Below are positions 1 to 7,646 of a stretch of 64,000 bases of DNA, piece after piece. Origin of the DNA: Deltaproteobacteria bacterium (GTDB taxonomy: Bacteria > Myxococcota_A > Polyangia > Haliangiales > Haliangiaceae); assembly GCA_020630875.1 (NCBI GenBank), contig JAHDIH010000006.1:124001-188000 (forward strand), given 5' to 3'. The notes beneath the pieces are model-generated. The model ran no database searches, had not been told where the DNA came from, and was given only the letters and a program-made list of their open reading frames with translations. The position numbers and the translations under genes were made by a program. Within the stretch, counting starts at the first letter, position 1. Every line of letters starts with the position of its first letter.

Positions 1-623
1 TCTAGTAGCTTGATGTAATCGTAGTCTTTTTCCTTTTCTACAATATAGCCATCGGGTGCTTGAGGTTCTATTCGGATTACGTCCCGTCGTCCTGGACGCT
101 TACTAACCATGATATTTTCAGGCTTAAGGTCGCGGTGAATCACGCCTTTATCATGGGCGGCGATCAGCGCAAGTGCCATTTGATTCGTAATATTTAACGC
201 TCGGTGCAAGGTGACAAACTTTTGTTTCTCAATAATGTCTTCCAGACTTTCGCCTTCAATAAACTCCATCACGAAATAGACGCCGCCATCGTTTGCAGGT
301 CCAAAATCAGAGACGTCGACAATGTTTGGGTGGTTAATCGCGGATGCAGCTCTTGCTTCACGTAAAAATCGGGTTATCGCTTCTTGATATTTTGCATAAC
401 GTTGATGAAGTACTTTTACAGCGAACGTCTTTTTGATGTAGACGTGTTCTGCGCGGTAGACGGTCCCCATCCCACCTCTGCCAATGATGGATTGCAAGTG
501 GTAGTTTCCAAGAGTTGTATCGATTCGACTAAGGTCAGTTTTTTCGGCCATTAATCCGTCGCATTGCAGACAAAATCTATCACTGGACGAACCTGTCTTA
601 CTGCACTTAATACATACCCTCAT
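1..623 (-). CDS. Ser/Thr protein kinase, zinc-ribbon N-terminus (3' end cut by window edge)
   Basis: Hanks-type protein kinase that transfers phosphate from ATP to Ser/Thr on target proteins. The first 207 codons are visible. The protein opens with a zinc ribbon (Cys4, Cys7, Cys18, Cys21), then the glycine loop GRGGMGTVYRAEH, the lysine motif AVKVL and the catalytic loop HRDLKPENI. A short insertion precedes the DFG region, which lies beyond the window. Start chosen at the ATG ending at 623, because it places the first CxxC at residues 4-7. It lies 9 bp after the stop of the barrel gene on the same strand, so it is probably the distal gene of the pcnB cluster. The same ribbon-kinase layout recurs at 48563-50092. 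Substrate unknown. Confidence 0.93.
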   Translation of the reverse strand, partial: MRVCIKCSKTGSSSDRFCLQCDGLMAEKTDLSRIDTTLGNYHLQSIIGRGGMGTVYRAEHVYIKKTFAVKVLHQRYAKYQEAITRFLREARAASAINHPNIVDVSDFGPANDGGVYFVMEFIEGESLEDIIEKQKFVTLHRALNITNQMALALIAAHDKGVIHRDLKPENIMVSKRPGRRDVIRIEPQAPDGYIVEKEKDYDYIKLL

Positions 624-632
624 AGGTACATG

Positions 633-1451
633 TTACAACCTTATGTTGCTAAAGAGGAGCACTGATCTGTTCGCGAACCGATCATTTTCATTTTTTAGGT
701 TGGATAGTGTAGCAGCCAAACCCAGATCCAGGTTGCGTGTAGGTGTAACTTGCACAGCAGCTTGTACGGGAATTGTCATGGCATCGGCATCGAATGCAGG
801 CAAAATTAGTTCACCTCGCACCAATACCGAGATGAAAGGATGGGGTTGCAGAATACCGCCGACTCCTACCGTCAAATCTGGTTTTTGGTCTGCAAAATGT
901 ATCGTGAGAATCTTATCAAGAGCGATAATTGCCACTTCTTTCTTGGGGCGATACCGAATGGGAAGTCCCACCACCCAACGTGTGGCGCAGCATTTGCGAA
1001 ACGTTAAGTCTAGTGATGTTCGAAAGTTCACAATGTCATGATAGACGCCTGTTTCGACTCCTACCGAACCAATACCCCCAACTGGAGCTTCCCCCGCTAG
1101 TAGCGAATAAACGCTACCGAATACTTCCAAAGAATCGGTAACCCCATATCGCATACCGACTTTGTTAAACCAGTTTTCAAGGGCTACATTTTCTGAGACG
1201 TCCGTTTCTAACTCAATTCTTGCTTCCATTAACCCTCGTGCCATAAGCATGGGACGGTCTAGCGCAGCAAGGGGGTAGTTGTCTTTACGGTAAAGCCCAC
1301 CCGCGGTTACGGGAGGTTGCTCCTCTTTGCTTTCTTCTTCGTCACTTTCCTCTTCGCTTTCCTCATCGTCCCAGTCATCTTGTGCGAAACTGGAAACTGG
1401 TAAGGAAACGAGAACAATGAATATAAAAATGTATCGAGTTAGTATTTTCAT
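633..1451 (-). CDS. Predicted outer-membrane beta-barrel protein with acidic N-terminus
   Basis: 272-residue exported protein of unknown role. The start at 1451 gives a clean signal peptide (MKILTRYIFIFIVLVSLPVSSFAQ region, cleavage after the AQ). A run of about 20 mostly Asp/Glu residues follows. The rest alternates short hydrophobic and polar stretches typical of beta strands, with Gly-rich turns. No enzyme motif is seen. A longer in-frame start at 1547 would lie inside pcnB and bury the signal peptide, so it was rejected. It begins 1 bp after the pcnB stop and ends 9 bp before the kinase start, suggesting co-transcription. Barrel assignment is from composition only. Confidence 0.75.
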   Translation of the reverse strand: MKILTRYIFIFIVLVSLPVSSFAQDDWDDEESEEESDEEESKEEQPPVTAGGLYRKDNYPLAALDRPMLMARGLMEARIELETDVSENVALENWFNKVGMRYGVTDSLEVFGSVYSLLAGEAPVGGIGSVGVETGVYHDIVNFRTSLDLTFRKCCATRWVVGLPIRYRPKKEVAIIALDKILTIHFADQKPDLTVGVGGILQPHPFISVLVRGELILPAFDADAMTIPVQAAVQVTPTRNLDLGLAATLSNLKNENDRFANRSVLLFSNIRL

Positions 1452-1452
1452 T

Positions 1453-2763
1453 TTAAACTGCTGACCTACGACGGCGTCTTCCTCCGCGTCTGCGTTTACG
1501 TTGTTTCTGTTCATTTGTCGTAGTGCTATCCAGAGAGGAAATGTCAATCTGAGGCGTGCCGTCCGTGCTTGTCACGAATATGTGATGTACCAGCGCTGCT
1601 TCTTGGTAGTAGTCTCTCCCAGCTAGAGCTGCAATCCCTGAGCCGCGTTGTAACTTTTTTTGAACAGAGAGTATTTGCTTCGTTCGTTCCACTTCTCGTC
1701 TTGGTAGTTTCATCTCATTGGCTATCGGAGCAACGAGTTCACTTATCGCTGCTGATACAACAGAGGTGCGACTGTTGGGTTGATTAAAAACATCTGTCAA
1801 GAATGGTAAAAACAACGCAGATAGAATTGCCGAGTTGGTCAATAGCGCTGAATGAGTAGCAGCAACAAGATCCATTTCATTGAGAACTTTATCAAGTTGT
1901 AACTTTCTGCTGGCGATTTTTTCATCGGTCAAAAATGAAAGATTAAGTTCACTTGCTACAGGACTGTCGTTCCAGGTTTGGTGCCACAGTTTTTCTTCAT
2001 CATCGAGTATTTCGACCACTTGTTGTTCTGCGGGCGACTTCCTCATGATACTGGCCAGTGATGGAGAAATAGCAGATAGTAATTGATACTCAAGCAGTAG
2101 TTCTATGGATTTTTTTCCAAAGCCACTTCGTAGCATTCTCATTACTTCCTCATGAACTCTCGCAGTAGAGGATTTTCGTATCTCGGCTCGGTTATCTCGC
2201 AATGCACTTTCTGTGTCTGCTTCAAGAGAAAAGTCCAGCCGGGCCGCGAATTTTATCGCACGTAACATCCGAACCGGGTCCTCTTTGAAGCGAACGCTAG
2301 GGTCGCCGATGGTGCGTATTAGTTTCGCTTCGATGTCAGAAGTTCCGTCGACGTGATCTATGACCGTTTTTGAAGAGATGTCCCAAAAAAGTCCATTGAT
2401 CGTGAAGTCTCTCCGTTTTGCATCTTCTTGTTCGGTGCCGAAAACATTATCGTGCTTGATGAGCAGCTCGCTCGTATCGACGTTTTCTTTGCGCGGATTG
2501 GCTCGGAACGTCGCGGTTTCCATTATTTTTCCACCAATTCGCACGTGGGCCAGTCGAAACCTTCGACCGATAATCCTACACGATGGAAAAACACGTTTTA
2601 TTTGAGAAGGGGTCGCGCTGGTTGCTATGTCGTAATCTTTAGGCTGCCTATCGAGCAACCAGTCGCGGACGCAACCACCGACCAAGTAGGCGTCAAACCC
2701 TGCGTCTCGGAGTCTTTTGACGACCTTAATGGCGTCTGGATCGATAGTTTTCGAGTTTGACAT
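1453..2763 (-). CDS. pcnB: Poly(A) polymerase (class II nucleotidyltransferase)
   Basis: Adds 3' poly(A) tails that mark RNAs for decay. The head domain has LVGGCVRDWLL (27-37), the catalytic pair D43/D45 in KDYDIATSA, and RRDFTINGL (117-125). IIGRRFRLAHV (64-74) fits the signature that separates bacterial poly(A) polymerases from CCA-adding enzymes. The last 20 residues are almost all Arg/Lys/Gly, a basic RNA-binding tail also typical of PcnB. Length 436 aa is normal. It is the first gene of a minus-strand cluster with the barrel and kinase genes. Its upstream region contains a promoter-like sequence and a terminator-like hairpin (separate entries). Confidence 0.9.
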   Translation of the reverse strand: MSNSKTIDPDAIKVVKRLRDAGFDAYLVGGCVRDWLLDRQPKDYDIATSATPSQIKRVFPSCRIIGRRFRLAHVRIGGKIMETATFRANPRKENVDTSELLIKHDNVFGTEQEDAKRRDFTINGLFWDISSKTVIDHVDGTSDIEAKLIRTIGDPSVRFKEDPVRMLRAIKFAARLDFSLEADTESALRDNRAEIRKSSTARVHEEVMRMLRSGFGKKSIELLLEYQLLSAISPSLASIMRKSPAEQQVVEILDDEEKLWHQTWNDSPVASELNLSFLTDEKIASRKLQLDKVLNEMDLVAATHSALLTNSAILSALFLPFLTDVFNQPNSRTSVVSAAISELVAPIANEMKLPRREVERTKQILSVQKKLQRGSGIAALAGRDYYQEAALVHHIFVTSTDGTPQIDISSLDSTTTNEQKQRKRRRGGRRRRRSAV

Positions 2764-2805
2764 ACCACTTCACCATAACGCACGTAACCTGCTGAAAACA
2801 GGTAG

Positions 2806-2862
2806 AACAATAAAAAAAACCGCAGCGGCCGTCGGGGGGGGGGGGAGGCCTGCTGCGGCTTT
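2806..2862 (-). terminator. Terminator-like hairpin with poly-C loop in the pcnB leader
   Basis: Read on the minus strand: CCGCAGC, then AGGCC, a run of 12 C, GACGGCC, GCTGCGG and eight T. The outer stem CCGCAGC/GCTGCGG is perfect and GGCC/GGCC can pair inside it. The T tract follows only in the minus direction. No other minus-strand gene lies upstream, so it would act on the pcnB leader transcript. The G12 tract (2834-2845 on the plus strand) may vary in length. Confidence 0.6.
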
Positions 2863-2893
2863 GGTCGACATACTCTCGCATGCGACTGGGTTT

Positions 2894-2921
2894 ATAATAG
2901 CCACCCTGTTCTCTAAGGCAA
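2894..2921 (-). promoter_or_regulatory. Candidate sigma70 promoter for pcnB
   Basis: On the minus strand, TTGCCT (2921-2916), a 16-nt spacer, then TATTAT (2899-2894). The predicted start near 2887 would place the poly-C hairpin inside a roughly 120-nt pcnB leader. Motif match only. Confidence 0.4.
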
Positions 2922-3049
2922 GGGAAAAGTGACACCATCTAGGTTGTTTTCTCACGTTGTCGTACATGTGTGTCGCTAACTAGCTGAAAGCAGGTTCTGA
3001 ATGGAAAACATTGGATTTACGACACCATTCACAGGTAGAGTGCGTCAGC

Positions 3050-3850
3050 ATGCCGAAACTCACACTTCCTGAAGCTGCTGAATTCCTCCAACTGGGCGAA
3101 AAGACTGTCCTACGTCTGACTTCCCAAAGCGAACTGCCGGGGCAGCTCGAAGAAGGGAAGTGGAGTTTCGATAAGAAGGATTTAAAGGCGTGGCTCAAGA
3201 GCCAAGTTTCTGAAGAAGAACTTACGCTAGTGGAAGCGGCTCAGGCTGGGGCTCATGTTCCGTTGACCGACCTGTTGCCAGCAGGAGCGGCACTTGATCT
3301 GCGCGCCACTACAGGGGTTGGAATCATAGAAGAGTTGGCTGGTAAAGCTTACGCCAACGGATGGCTTAACGATAAACCCTGGTTCGTTGGCGCTGTCGTG
3401 GAGAGAGAGTCGCTAGCTTCCACCGCAATGGAAGGCGGAGTAGCATTTTTGCATACACGTCAGCGACATGAAAAAAAGGTAGGACGTCCCTTCATCATCG
3501 CCGGCCGGTCCTATGAAGGGGTCAACTTTGGGGCGCCTGATGGAAAACCGACCTATTTGTTTTTCCTGCTTGGTTTAAAATACGACAGACTTCATTTACC
3601 CATTCTTGGCCGCTTGGCGCGGGTGCTTCGCAACCCAGCGACCATCGCGAAAGCTAGGTCTCTGCCCAATGCGGAGAAGATGCGTGCCCTGCTCATCAAG
3701 GAAGATTCGAGTGCTTTAGCCACCTCAGACATGAACATAGAGTTCAAAAGCACTACCAAAATTGACCACTCCATGAGACTTCGCAAAATTCGTGAAGTCA
3801 TCGCTGAAAAGAACGCGCCACCAAAACGAAAACGAAAAACAACGAAGTAG
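3050..3850 (+). CDS. HTH + PTS EIIA-like regulatory protein
   Basis: 266 residues. Residues 1-55 look like an excisionase-type helix-turn-helix (LTLPEAAEFLQLGEKTVLRL). Residues about 70-225 resemble the PtsN/EIIA family: the LTDLLP opening, ERESLASTAMEGGVAFLHTR with the candidate phosphorylatable His at about residue 135, and a distal KARSLPNAEKMRALL helix. The C-terminus is a basic tail (PPKRKRKTTK). Start set at 3050; the upstream in-frame codons from 3011 do not resemble the domain. The inferred role is a phosphotransfer-controlled regulator, as for PtsN-like proteins in other proteobacteria. No PTS genes lie nearby, so the phosphodonor is unknown. Confidence 0.75.
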   Translation: MPKLTLPEAAEFLQLGEKTVLRLTSQSELPGQLEEGKWSFDKKDLKAWLKSQVSEEELTLVEAAQAGAHVPLTDLLPAGAALDLRATTGVGIIEELAGKAYANGWLNDKPWFVGAVVERESLASTAMEGGVAFLHTRQRHEKKVGRPFIIAGRSYEGVNFGAPDGKPTYLFFLLGLKYDRLHLPILGRLARVLRNPATIAKARSLPNAEKMRALLIKEDSSALATSDMNIEFKSTTKIDHSMRLRKIREVIAEKNAPPKRKRKTTK

Positions 3851-3903
3851 TAGGAGTAGGTATTTTCCTACATCGCTTTTTTTTTCGAGTGTGAGCATCT
3901 CAC

Positions 3904-4506
3904 GTGATAGAATTTGATGTGGGCAAGCAAAACGCGCTTTACAGAGAAAAAAGAGGCAACAGCAAAGTACTCGACATTCAAGTGGAACAGGGGCGAGTTT
4001 CCATTATTACTGCTAACGGAGAGTGGCGATCGATGAGTCTTGACGTGTATCACTGCGAGACAAGAGATGCTTCTTGTGGTGGGCGTTTCGTAAAGCAGCT
4101 TTTGATCGGAGGGAAAGTAAATGAGAGCTTTATCACTCCTCCAGAAGAAGGTGCGATTGCGCCCAGAGCATCAGGGCTGCCTGCAGTAGAATTACCGTCT
4201 TGCTCTGTCTTAGCGTCTGATACTTGGCAATGCTTAGCAAACTGGCTTATTGGAGGAGCTACGCTCGCCGGACGAACGACGGAAGACCTCGCGATGATAG
4301 CCACGATTGCATCCCCACAATTCGCCATCATTATCGGAGAACAAGTGGCCATGGCTACGCTCGCACTTGCGGTAGATGTGTGTTCGCCCATGAGAAGGTC
4401 ATTCCAGAAACAGTGGGGGCTGTCTCCATTAAGGCAACGAGCGAAAAAAAGTGAAAGAGCTCGCGATGCGTTGCTAGCGGCCTTATCTATTGTTCAATGC
4501 GATTAG
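3904..4506 (+). CDS. Hypothetical protein
   Basis: 200 residues, not recognised. GTG start at 3904 (GTG ATA GAA TTT); an ATG at 4033 is an alternative. No signal peptide. The N-terminal 60 residues look beta-rich (VLDIQVEQGRVSIITANGEW). The middle carries two alanine-rich hydrophobic segments that could be helices, and the C-terminus is basic. Four Cys residues are spread through the first 110 residues. It overlaps the convergent lipoprotein gene by 20 bp. Upstream is a short palindrome GTGAGCATCTCAC (3891-3903) abutting the start, and no clear Shine-Dalgarno. Function unknown. Confidence 0.6.
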   Translation: MIEFDVGKQNALYREKRGNSKVLDIQVEQGRVSIITANGEWRSMSLDVYHCETRDASCGGRFVKQLLIGGKVNESFITPPEEGAIAPRASGLPAVELPSCSVLASDTWQCLANWLIGGATLAGRTTEDLAMIATIASPQFAIIIGEQVAMATLALAVDVCSPMRRSFQKQWGLSPLRQRAKKSERARDALLAALSIVQCD

Positions 4507-4843
4507 GACACAATAGCTTTTTAGCAAACTTGATATTGTCCTTGGCATTCAATAGGCGAGCAAGATCTTGTTCCCCTATGGCTTCTAAGTAATCGGTAAC
4601 TGCACCACGCATCTGAGTATCGTCAATTGTTTCTGTATCAAGCTTCGGAAATTTGGAAAAAACTGCGAATTCTTTTGAGAGCGAAGGTAAGCATTCGGCG
4701 AGCGAGTTGGCTACGTCCTGATGGTGCTCACTCCAATCCTGATTTTGAGTTACTACCGGCTTAGCGAGTTCGTTTTCAGGCGGGCTTTGAGGTTTGTCAT
4801 CACATCCCAAAAGAATTGCGAAACAAATAAGAAATCTCAGCAT
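4487..4843 (-). CDS. Small lipoprotein
   Basis: 118 residues from the ATG at 4843 (MLRFLICFAILLGC), which places a lipobox LLGC with the acylated Cys at residue 14. Asp at the following positions is compatible with inner-membrane retention in some proteobacteria. The mature part is Pro/Glu-rich at first, then helical with two further Cys (AECLPSL and LLCPNR) that could form a disulfide. No known family recognised. It overlaps the opposing gene at 4506 by 20 bp and lies downstream of yhbY on the same strand (37-bp gap). Confidence 0.7.
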   Translation of the reverse strand: MLRFLICFAILLGCDDKPQSPPENELAKPVVTQNQDWSEHHQDVANSLAECLPSLSKEFAVFSKFPKLDTETIDDTQMRGAVTDYLEAIGEQDLARLLNAKDNIKFAKKLLCPNRIEQ

Positions 4844-4880
4844 GGGGAAATCTAACACGGTACTCCAGCCGTCGCCAAAA

Positions 4881-5177
4881 CTATTTGGGTAAGGATATTG
4901 TTGGTTCTTTAGGATGGGCTACGTAAAGAAGAATGGTCCCACCGATGACCTGACAAACTTCAGCGCCAGTCAATTCAGCACAAGTAGTTGCTGCAGTCTT
5001 GGCATCGCAAGGAGCTCCTTGTCCCACTTTGACTTTTACGAGCTCGTGATCCTCAAGTGCTTTCGAAATCGCCGACACCACCGTCTCGCTGACACCGTCT
5101 TGTCCGATTTGAACGATGGGGCGAAGGTGATGCCCTAGGCCTCGTAGATACTTTCGTTGTTTTCCTGTTAGTTCCAT
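4881..5177 (-). CDS. yhbY: YhbY/CRM-family RNA-binding protein
   Basis: 98 residues, the usual size of the stand-alone CRM domain. It has the family opening LTGKQRKYLRGLGHHLRPIV, then the glycine-centred QIGQDGVSE loop, ELVKVKV, and a closing GGTILLYVAHP strand. The family associates with pre-50S ribosomal particles. Start at 5177 has AGGAAGAG just upstream and overlaps the pepP stop by 10 bp, pointing to translational coupling. A start at 5195 is possible but would extend further into pepP. Confidence 0.92.
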   Translation of the reverse strand: MELTGKQRKYLRGLGHHLRPIVQIGQDGVSETVVSAISKALEDHELVKVKVGQGAPCDAKTAATTCAELTGAEVCQVIGGTILLYVAHPKEPTISLPK

Positions 5178-6517
5178 TTTGGTCTCTTCCTGCACTGTGC
5201 CTCAATTTCCTTTACGGTTTTTGGCGCGTCTTCTGTTAATATTTTGTACCCTCTTTTTTGCACTACAATATCGTCCTCAATCCGAATCCCGTGGTCTCTG
5301 AGCTCCCTAGGAACATCTTTTTGTGACGCCTGAAAATAGAGACCAGGCTCTACGGTAAAGACCATGCCTGCTTCGAGTTTTGTCGGCGTTTTATTCACCC
5401 GATAAGGTCCTACGTCGTGGACGTCCATTCCCAACCAGTGGGAGGTTCCGTGCATGTAGTAAGGAGAGTACTTCTTCTTTTCTATGGCTTCATCGACACT
5501 TCCCTTCACAATACCCATTTCGATCAGAGATTCGCAAAGACTTCGAATCGCCGCCTGATGAACATCTTCGAGGGTAGCGCCTACTTTGATTTGGTTGAAT
5601 GAGGCTTGTTGTGCGGCAAGCACTGCTTGGTACATATCCTTTTGCGGAGGGGTAAACTTACCGTTTACCGGAAAAGTTCTGGTGATATCTGAAGCATAAC
5701 CGTCTAACTCGCAACCGGCATCGATGAGTACAAGTTCACCATTCTTCAATTTACAATTGTTTTCAATATAATGAAGAATTGTAGCGTTGGCTCCTCCACC
5801 TACGATGGAAGTGTAAGCCGGAGCGGCAGCACCGCTTTGAGCAAACACGAATTCTATGCCCGCTTGAAGTTCGTACTCAAACATCCCTGGCTCGACCATG
5901 GACATTGCGATGGCATGGGCTTTCGCGGCAACTTTGGCGGACTCTGACATTTTGCGGATCTCAGCGGAACTTTTGATTTGCCTCTGCGCATGAATTACGG
6001 TGCGGGGGTCGACAATATGAGTTGGTGAGACGACACCTCTTTTTTCTCGACTTCTCATAGAACTCAGCACTCGGCTCACGATCCTGTCGTTTCCATGATT
6101 TTTTCCAAAGTCGAAGTACAAGAACTCTGTTCCATCAAGAAGTTGAGGGAGGGACTTTTCTAACGCTTTAATTGGTATTGATTCCGTCACCCCTAGGAAG
6201 CGCGCAGCGGACTTAACTCCAAGTCGTCTTCCGTCCCATTGTTCCATCGCTGGGTTCTTTTCTCTCACGAATACATGCGACGACTTTTTGATTGCATGCT
6301 TGCAAAGGAGCAACGCAGAGCCTGGTTCTTGTAATCCTGTTAAGTACAGCAAGTCGGAGGTCTGTCTGTATCTGAAGTGGGTATGAGAGTTTCTGGTCTT
6401 TTCACTTGCAGCAAAAAGCAAAAGGGCGCTGTTCTTCGGCATTTCTTGGAGAATGGCGGCTCGTCTCTCTTTGTAGATGGTTACATCGAACGGTGACTTA
6501 ATGGCTTTTCCACCCAT
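5168..6517 (-). CDS. pepP: Xaa-Pro aminopeptidase (aminopeptidase P)
   Basis: Removes the N-terminal residue from peptides with proline in position 2. The 449 residues contain an N-terminal creatinase-like domain (to about 175) and a C-terminal pita-bread domain. The expected dinuclear metal ligands are visible: D266 (LIDAG), D277 (YASDITR), H360 (MHGTSHWLG), E390 (TVEPGLYF) and E414 (GIRIEDD). HGTSHWLGMDVHDVG is characteristic of PepP rather than methionine aminopeptidase. No signal peptide, so cytoplasmic. It overlaps yhbY at its 3' end. Confidence 0.95.
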   Translation of the reverse strand: MGGKAIKSPFDVTIYKERRAAILQEMPKNSALLLFAASEKTRNSHTHFRYRQTSDLLYLTGLQEPGSALLLCKHAIKKSSHVFVREKNPAMEQWDGRRLGVKSAARFLGVTESIPIKALEKSLPQLLDGTEFLYFDFGKNHGNDRIVSRVLSSMRSREKRGVVSPTHIVDPRTVIHAQRQIKSSAEIRKMSESAKVAAKAHAIAMSMVEPGMFEYELQAGIEFVFAQSGAAAPAYTSIVGGGANATILHYIENNCKLKNGELVLIDAGCELDGYASDITRTFPVNGKFTPPQKDMYQAVLAAQQASFNQIKVGATLEDVHQAAIRSLCESLIEMGIVKGSVDEAIEKKKYSPYYMHGTSHWLGMDVHDVGPYRVNKTPTKLEAGMVFTVEPGLYFQASQKDVPRELRDHGIRIEDDIVVQKRGYKILTEDAPKTVKEIEAQCRKRPKWN

Positions 6518-6590
6518 AGACGATTGGTAACCGAAGTTGAGTCTTGCTGTCTATGAGCAAAACTTGCAATGCACTGTCAGAACTATCTAA

Positions 6591-6619
6591 TTGACTCGAA
6601 AGTTCTATTTCGGTACATC
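6591..6619 (+). promoter_or_regulatory. Candidate promoter placing the transcript start at the ATG of 6625
   Basis: TTGACT (6591-6596), 17-nt spacer, TACATC (6614-6619), then only 5 nt to the ATG. With normal spacing the mRNA would start at the start codon. No Shine-Dalgarno is present. Confidence 0.35.
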
Positions 6620-6624
6620 TTGTC

Positions 6625-7080
6625 ATGGTTCGAGCTTTCCTAATGACGCTGCTTATGGCCAATATGGCCGTCGGTGAAGAAATCGATTATTTCGACACCA
6701 CTTCAAGAAACGCCGTGGTTGCCACTCAAACAGAGGCAATACGCCCCAACAAGGAAAAAGCGGTGATCTGGTCGCTCGCCGGTGGTAGCGCTTTGTTCCT
6801 GGCTGTCGGAGGTGTTTTTCATTTCAAGTCGAACAAGAACGCGTCGCTTATCGAAGGTGGTAGCATGAGAGTGTATTCTGAAAAACTGGAGTCTACGAGA
6901 CAGAAGAGTATCGACCAGTCTCGTAATTCAATTATCGCTTACGGTATTGGTGGAGGATTGGCGGCTGGGGCAATAATTTACGCGATTGCCACAAGAAAAC
7001 AAGCGAAACTGGAAACGGTTCCGGTCGCAGTTGATATGTCGCAAACGTCGGTTGTTGTTTCTAAGAGGTGGAGTTTCTAA
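6625..7080 (+). CDS. Small membrane protein, signal peptide plus two TM helices
   Basis: 151 residues. A short signal-like N-terminus (MVRAFLMTLLMANMAVGEE) is followed by about 25 polar residues, TM1 (VIWSLAGGSALFLAVGGVFHF), a charged linker with SEKLESTRQKSIDQSRNS, TM2 (IIAYGIGGGLAAGAIIYAIA) and a beta-like tail. The TM-linker-TM-tail layout matches the C-terminus of the TPR protein at 50089-50985, including the G-GSAL-AG-VFH pattern, so both probably carry the same membrane module. Its stop overlaps the next start (TAATG). Function unknown. Confidence 0.7.
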   Translation: MVRAFLMTLLMANMAVGEEIDYFDTTSRNAVVATQTEAIRPNKEKAVIWSLAGGSALFLAVGGVFHFKSNKNASLIEGGSMRVYSEKLESTRQKSIDQSRNSIIAYGIGGGLAAGAIIYAIATRKQAKLETVPVAVDMSQTSVVVSKRWSF

Positions 7081-7643
7081 TGCTGCGTATTGTTCTACTT
7101 GTCGTATTGGTTGCATGTGCCCCCGAGGCTGAGCCAGGGTTGTTTTTTTGCGGTCCCGAAAGGTTGTGTCCTGATGACCTCGTTTGCGATGGAGTAACTT
7201 TTACTTGCGAGACGCCAAACGGGGCTGACCCTTTCTCCTGTCGCGGAGGTGCCAACGATTTCGAACCGGATGACAGCGAAGCTCAAGCCCAAGTGATCAC
7301 GGCAGCTGTTTGCGGAGCGGCAAAAGCCGATACGATATTGGGTTGTTTGATCGATGACGATCAAGATTTTATGAACGTACTATCCGACTCGCAGTGTGAG
7401 ACGCGAGACTTAGACATTCGAGCGTCGTCTGCGATAGCTGCCGCTGATGTGGAAGTATCTGTTAATGGCGAAGTTCTGCAATCATCGCCATGTGAAATTG
7501 CTCCAACCGATGGGTTTGCTTACCGGTGCTCTACTATTACCGTGACGGGCGATGCTTTGTTTAAAGTCCGACTTAGCGGAACAGGTGATTGCAATGGCGA
7601 ATGCAGAGCCAACAGCTATCGACTCGATGTCACTCAAAAGTAG
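7080..7643 (+). CDS. Cysteine-rich lipoprotein
   Basis: 187 residues from the ATG at 7080, which shares a base with the previous stop. MLRIVLLVVLVAC is a good lipoprotein signal with lipobox LVAC (Cys13). The next 50 residues are Cys-rich (FFCGPERLCPDDLVCDG, FTCETP, FSCRGG), like the short disulfide-rich heads common on myxobacterial surface lipoproteins. The C-terminal part is beta-rich (DVEVSVNGEVL, ALFKVRLSGTGDC) with paired Cys, resembling a small periplasmic beta-sandwich. Probably co-expressed with the membrane protein upstream. Three bp separate its stop from the opposing amidohydrolase stop. Confidence 0.8.
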   Translation: MLRIVLLVVLVACAPEAEPGLFFCGPERLCPDDLVCDGVTFTCETPNGADPFSCRGGANDFEPDDSEAQAQVITAAVCGAAKADTILGCLIDDDQDFMNVLSDSQCETRDLDIRASSAIAAADVEVSVNGEVLQSSPCEIAPTDGFAYRCSTITVTGDALFKVRLSGTGDCNGECRANSYRLDVTQK

Positions 7644-7646
7644 CTG

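Noticed and set aside
643..1141. Plus-strand frames antisense to the barrel and pcnB genes
   Set aside because: Shadows of the well-supported minus-strand genes; no signal, ribosome site or family match.
2726..2967. Minus-strand frames of 65-70 codons in the pcnB leader
   Set aside because: They cross the poly-C hairpin and overlap pcnB; composition is dictated by the G12 tract.
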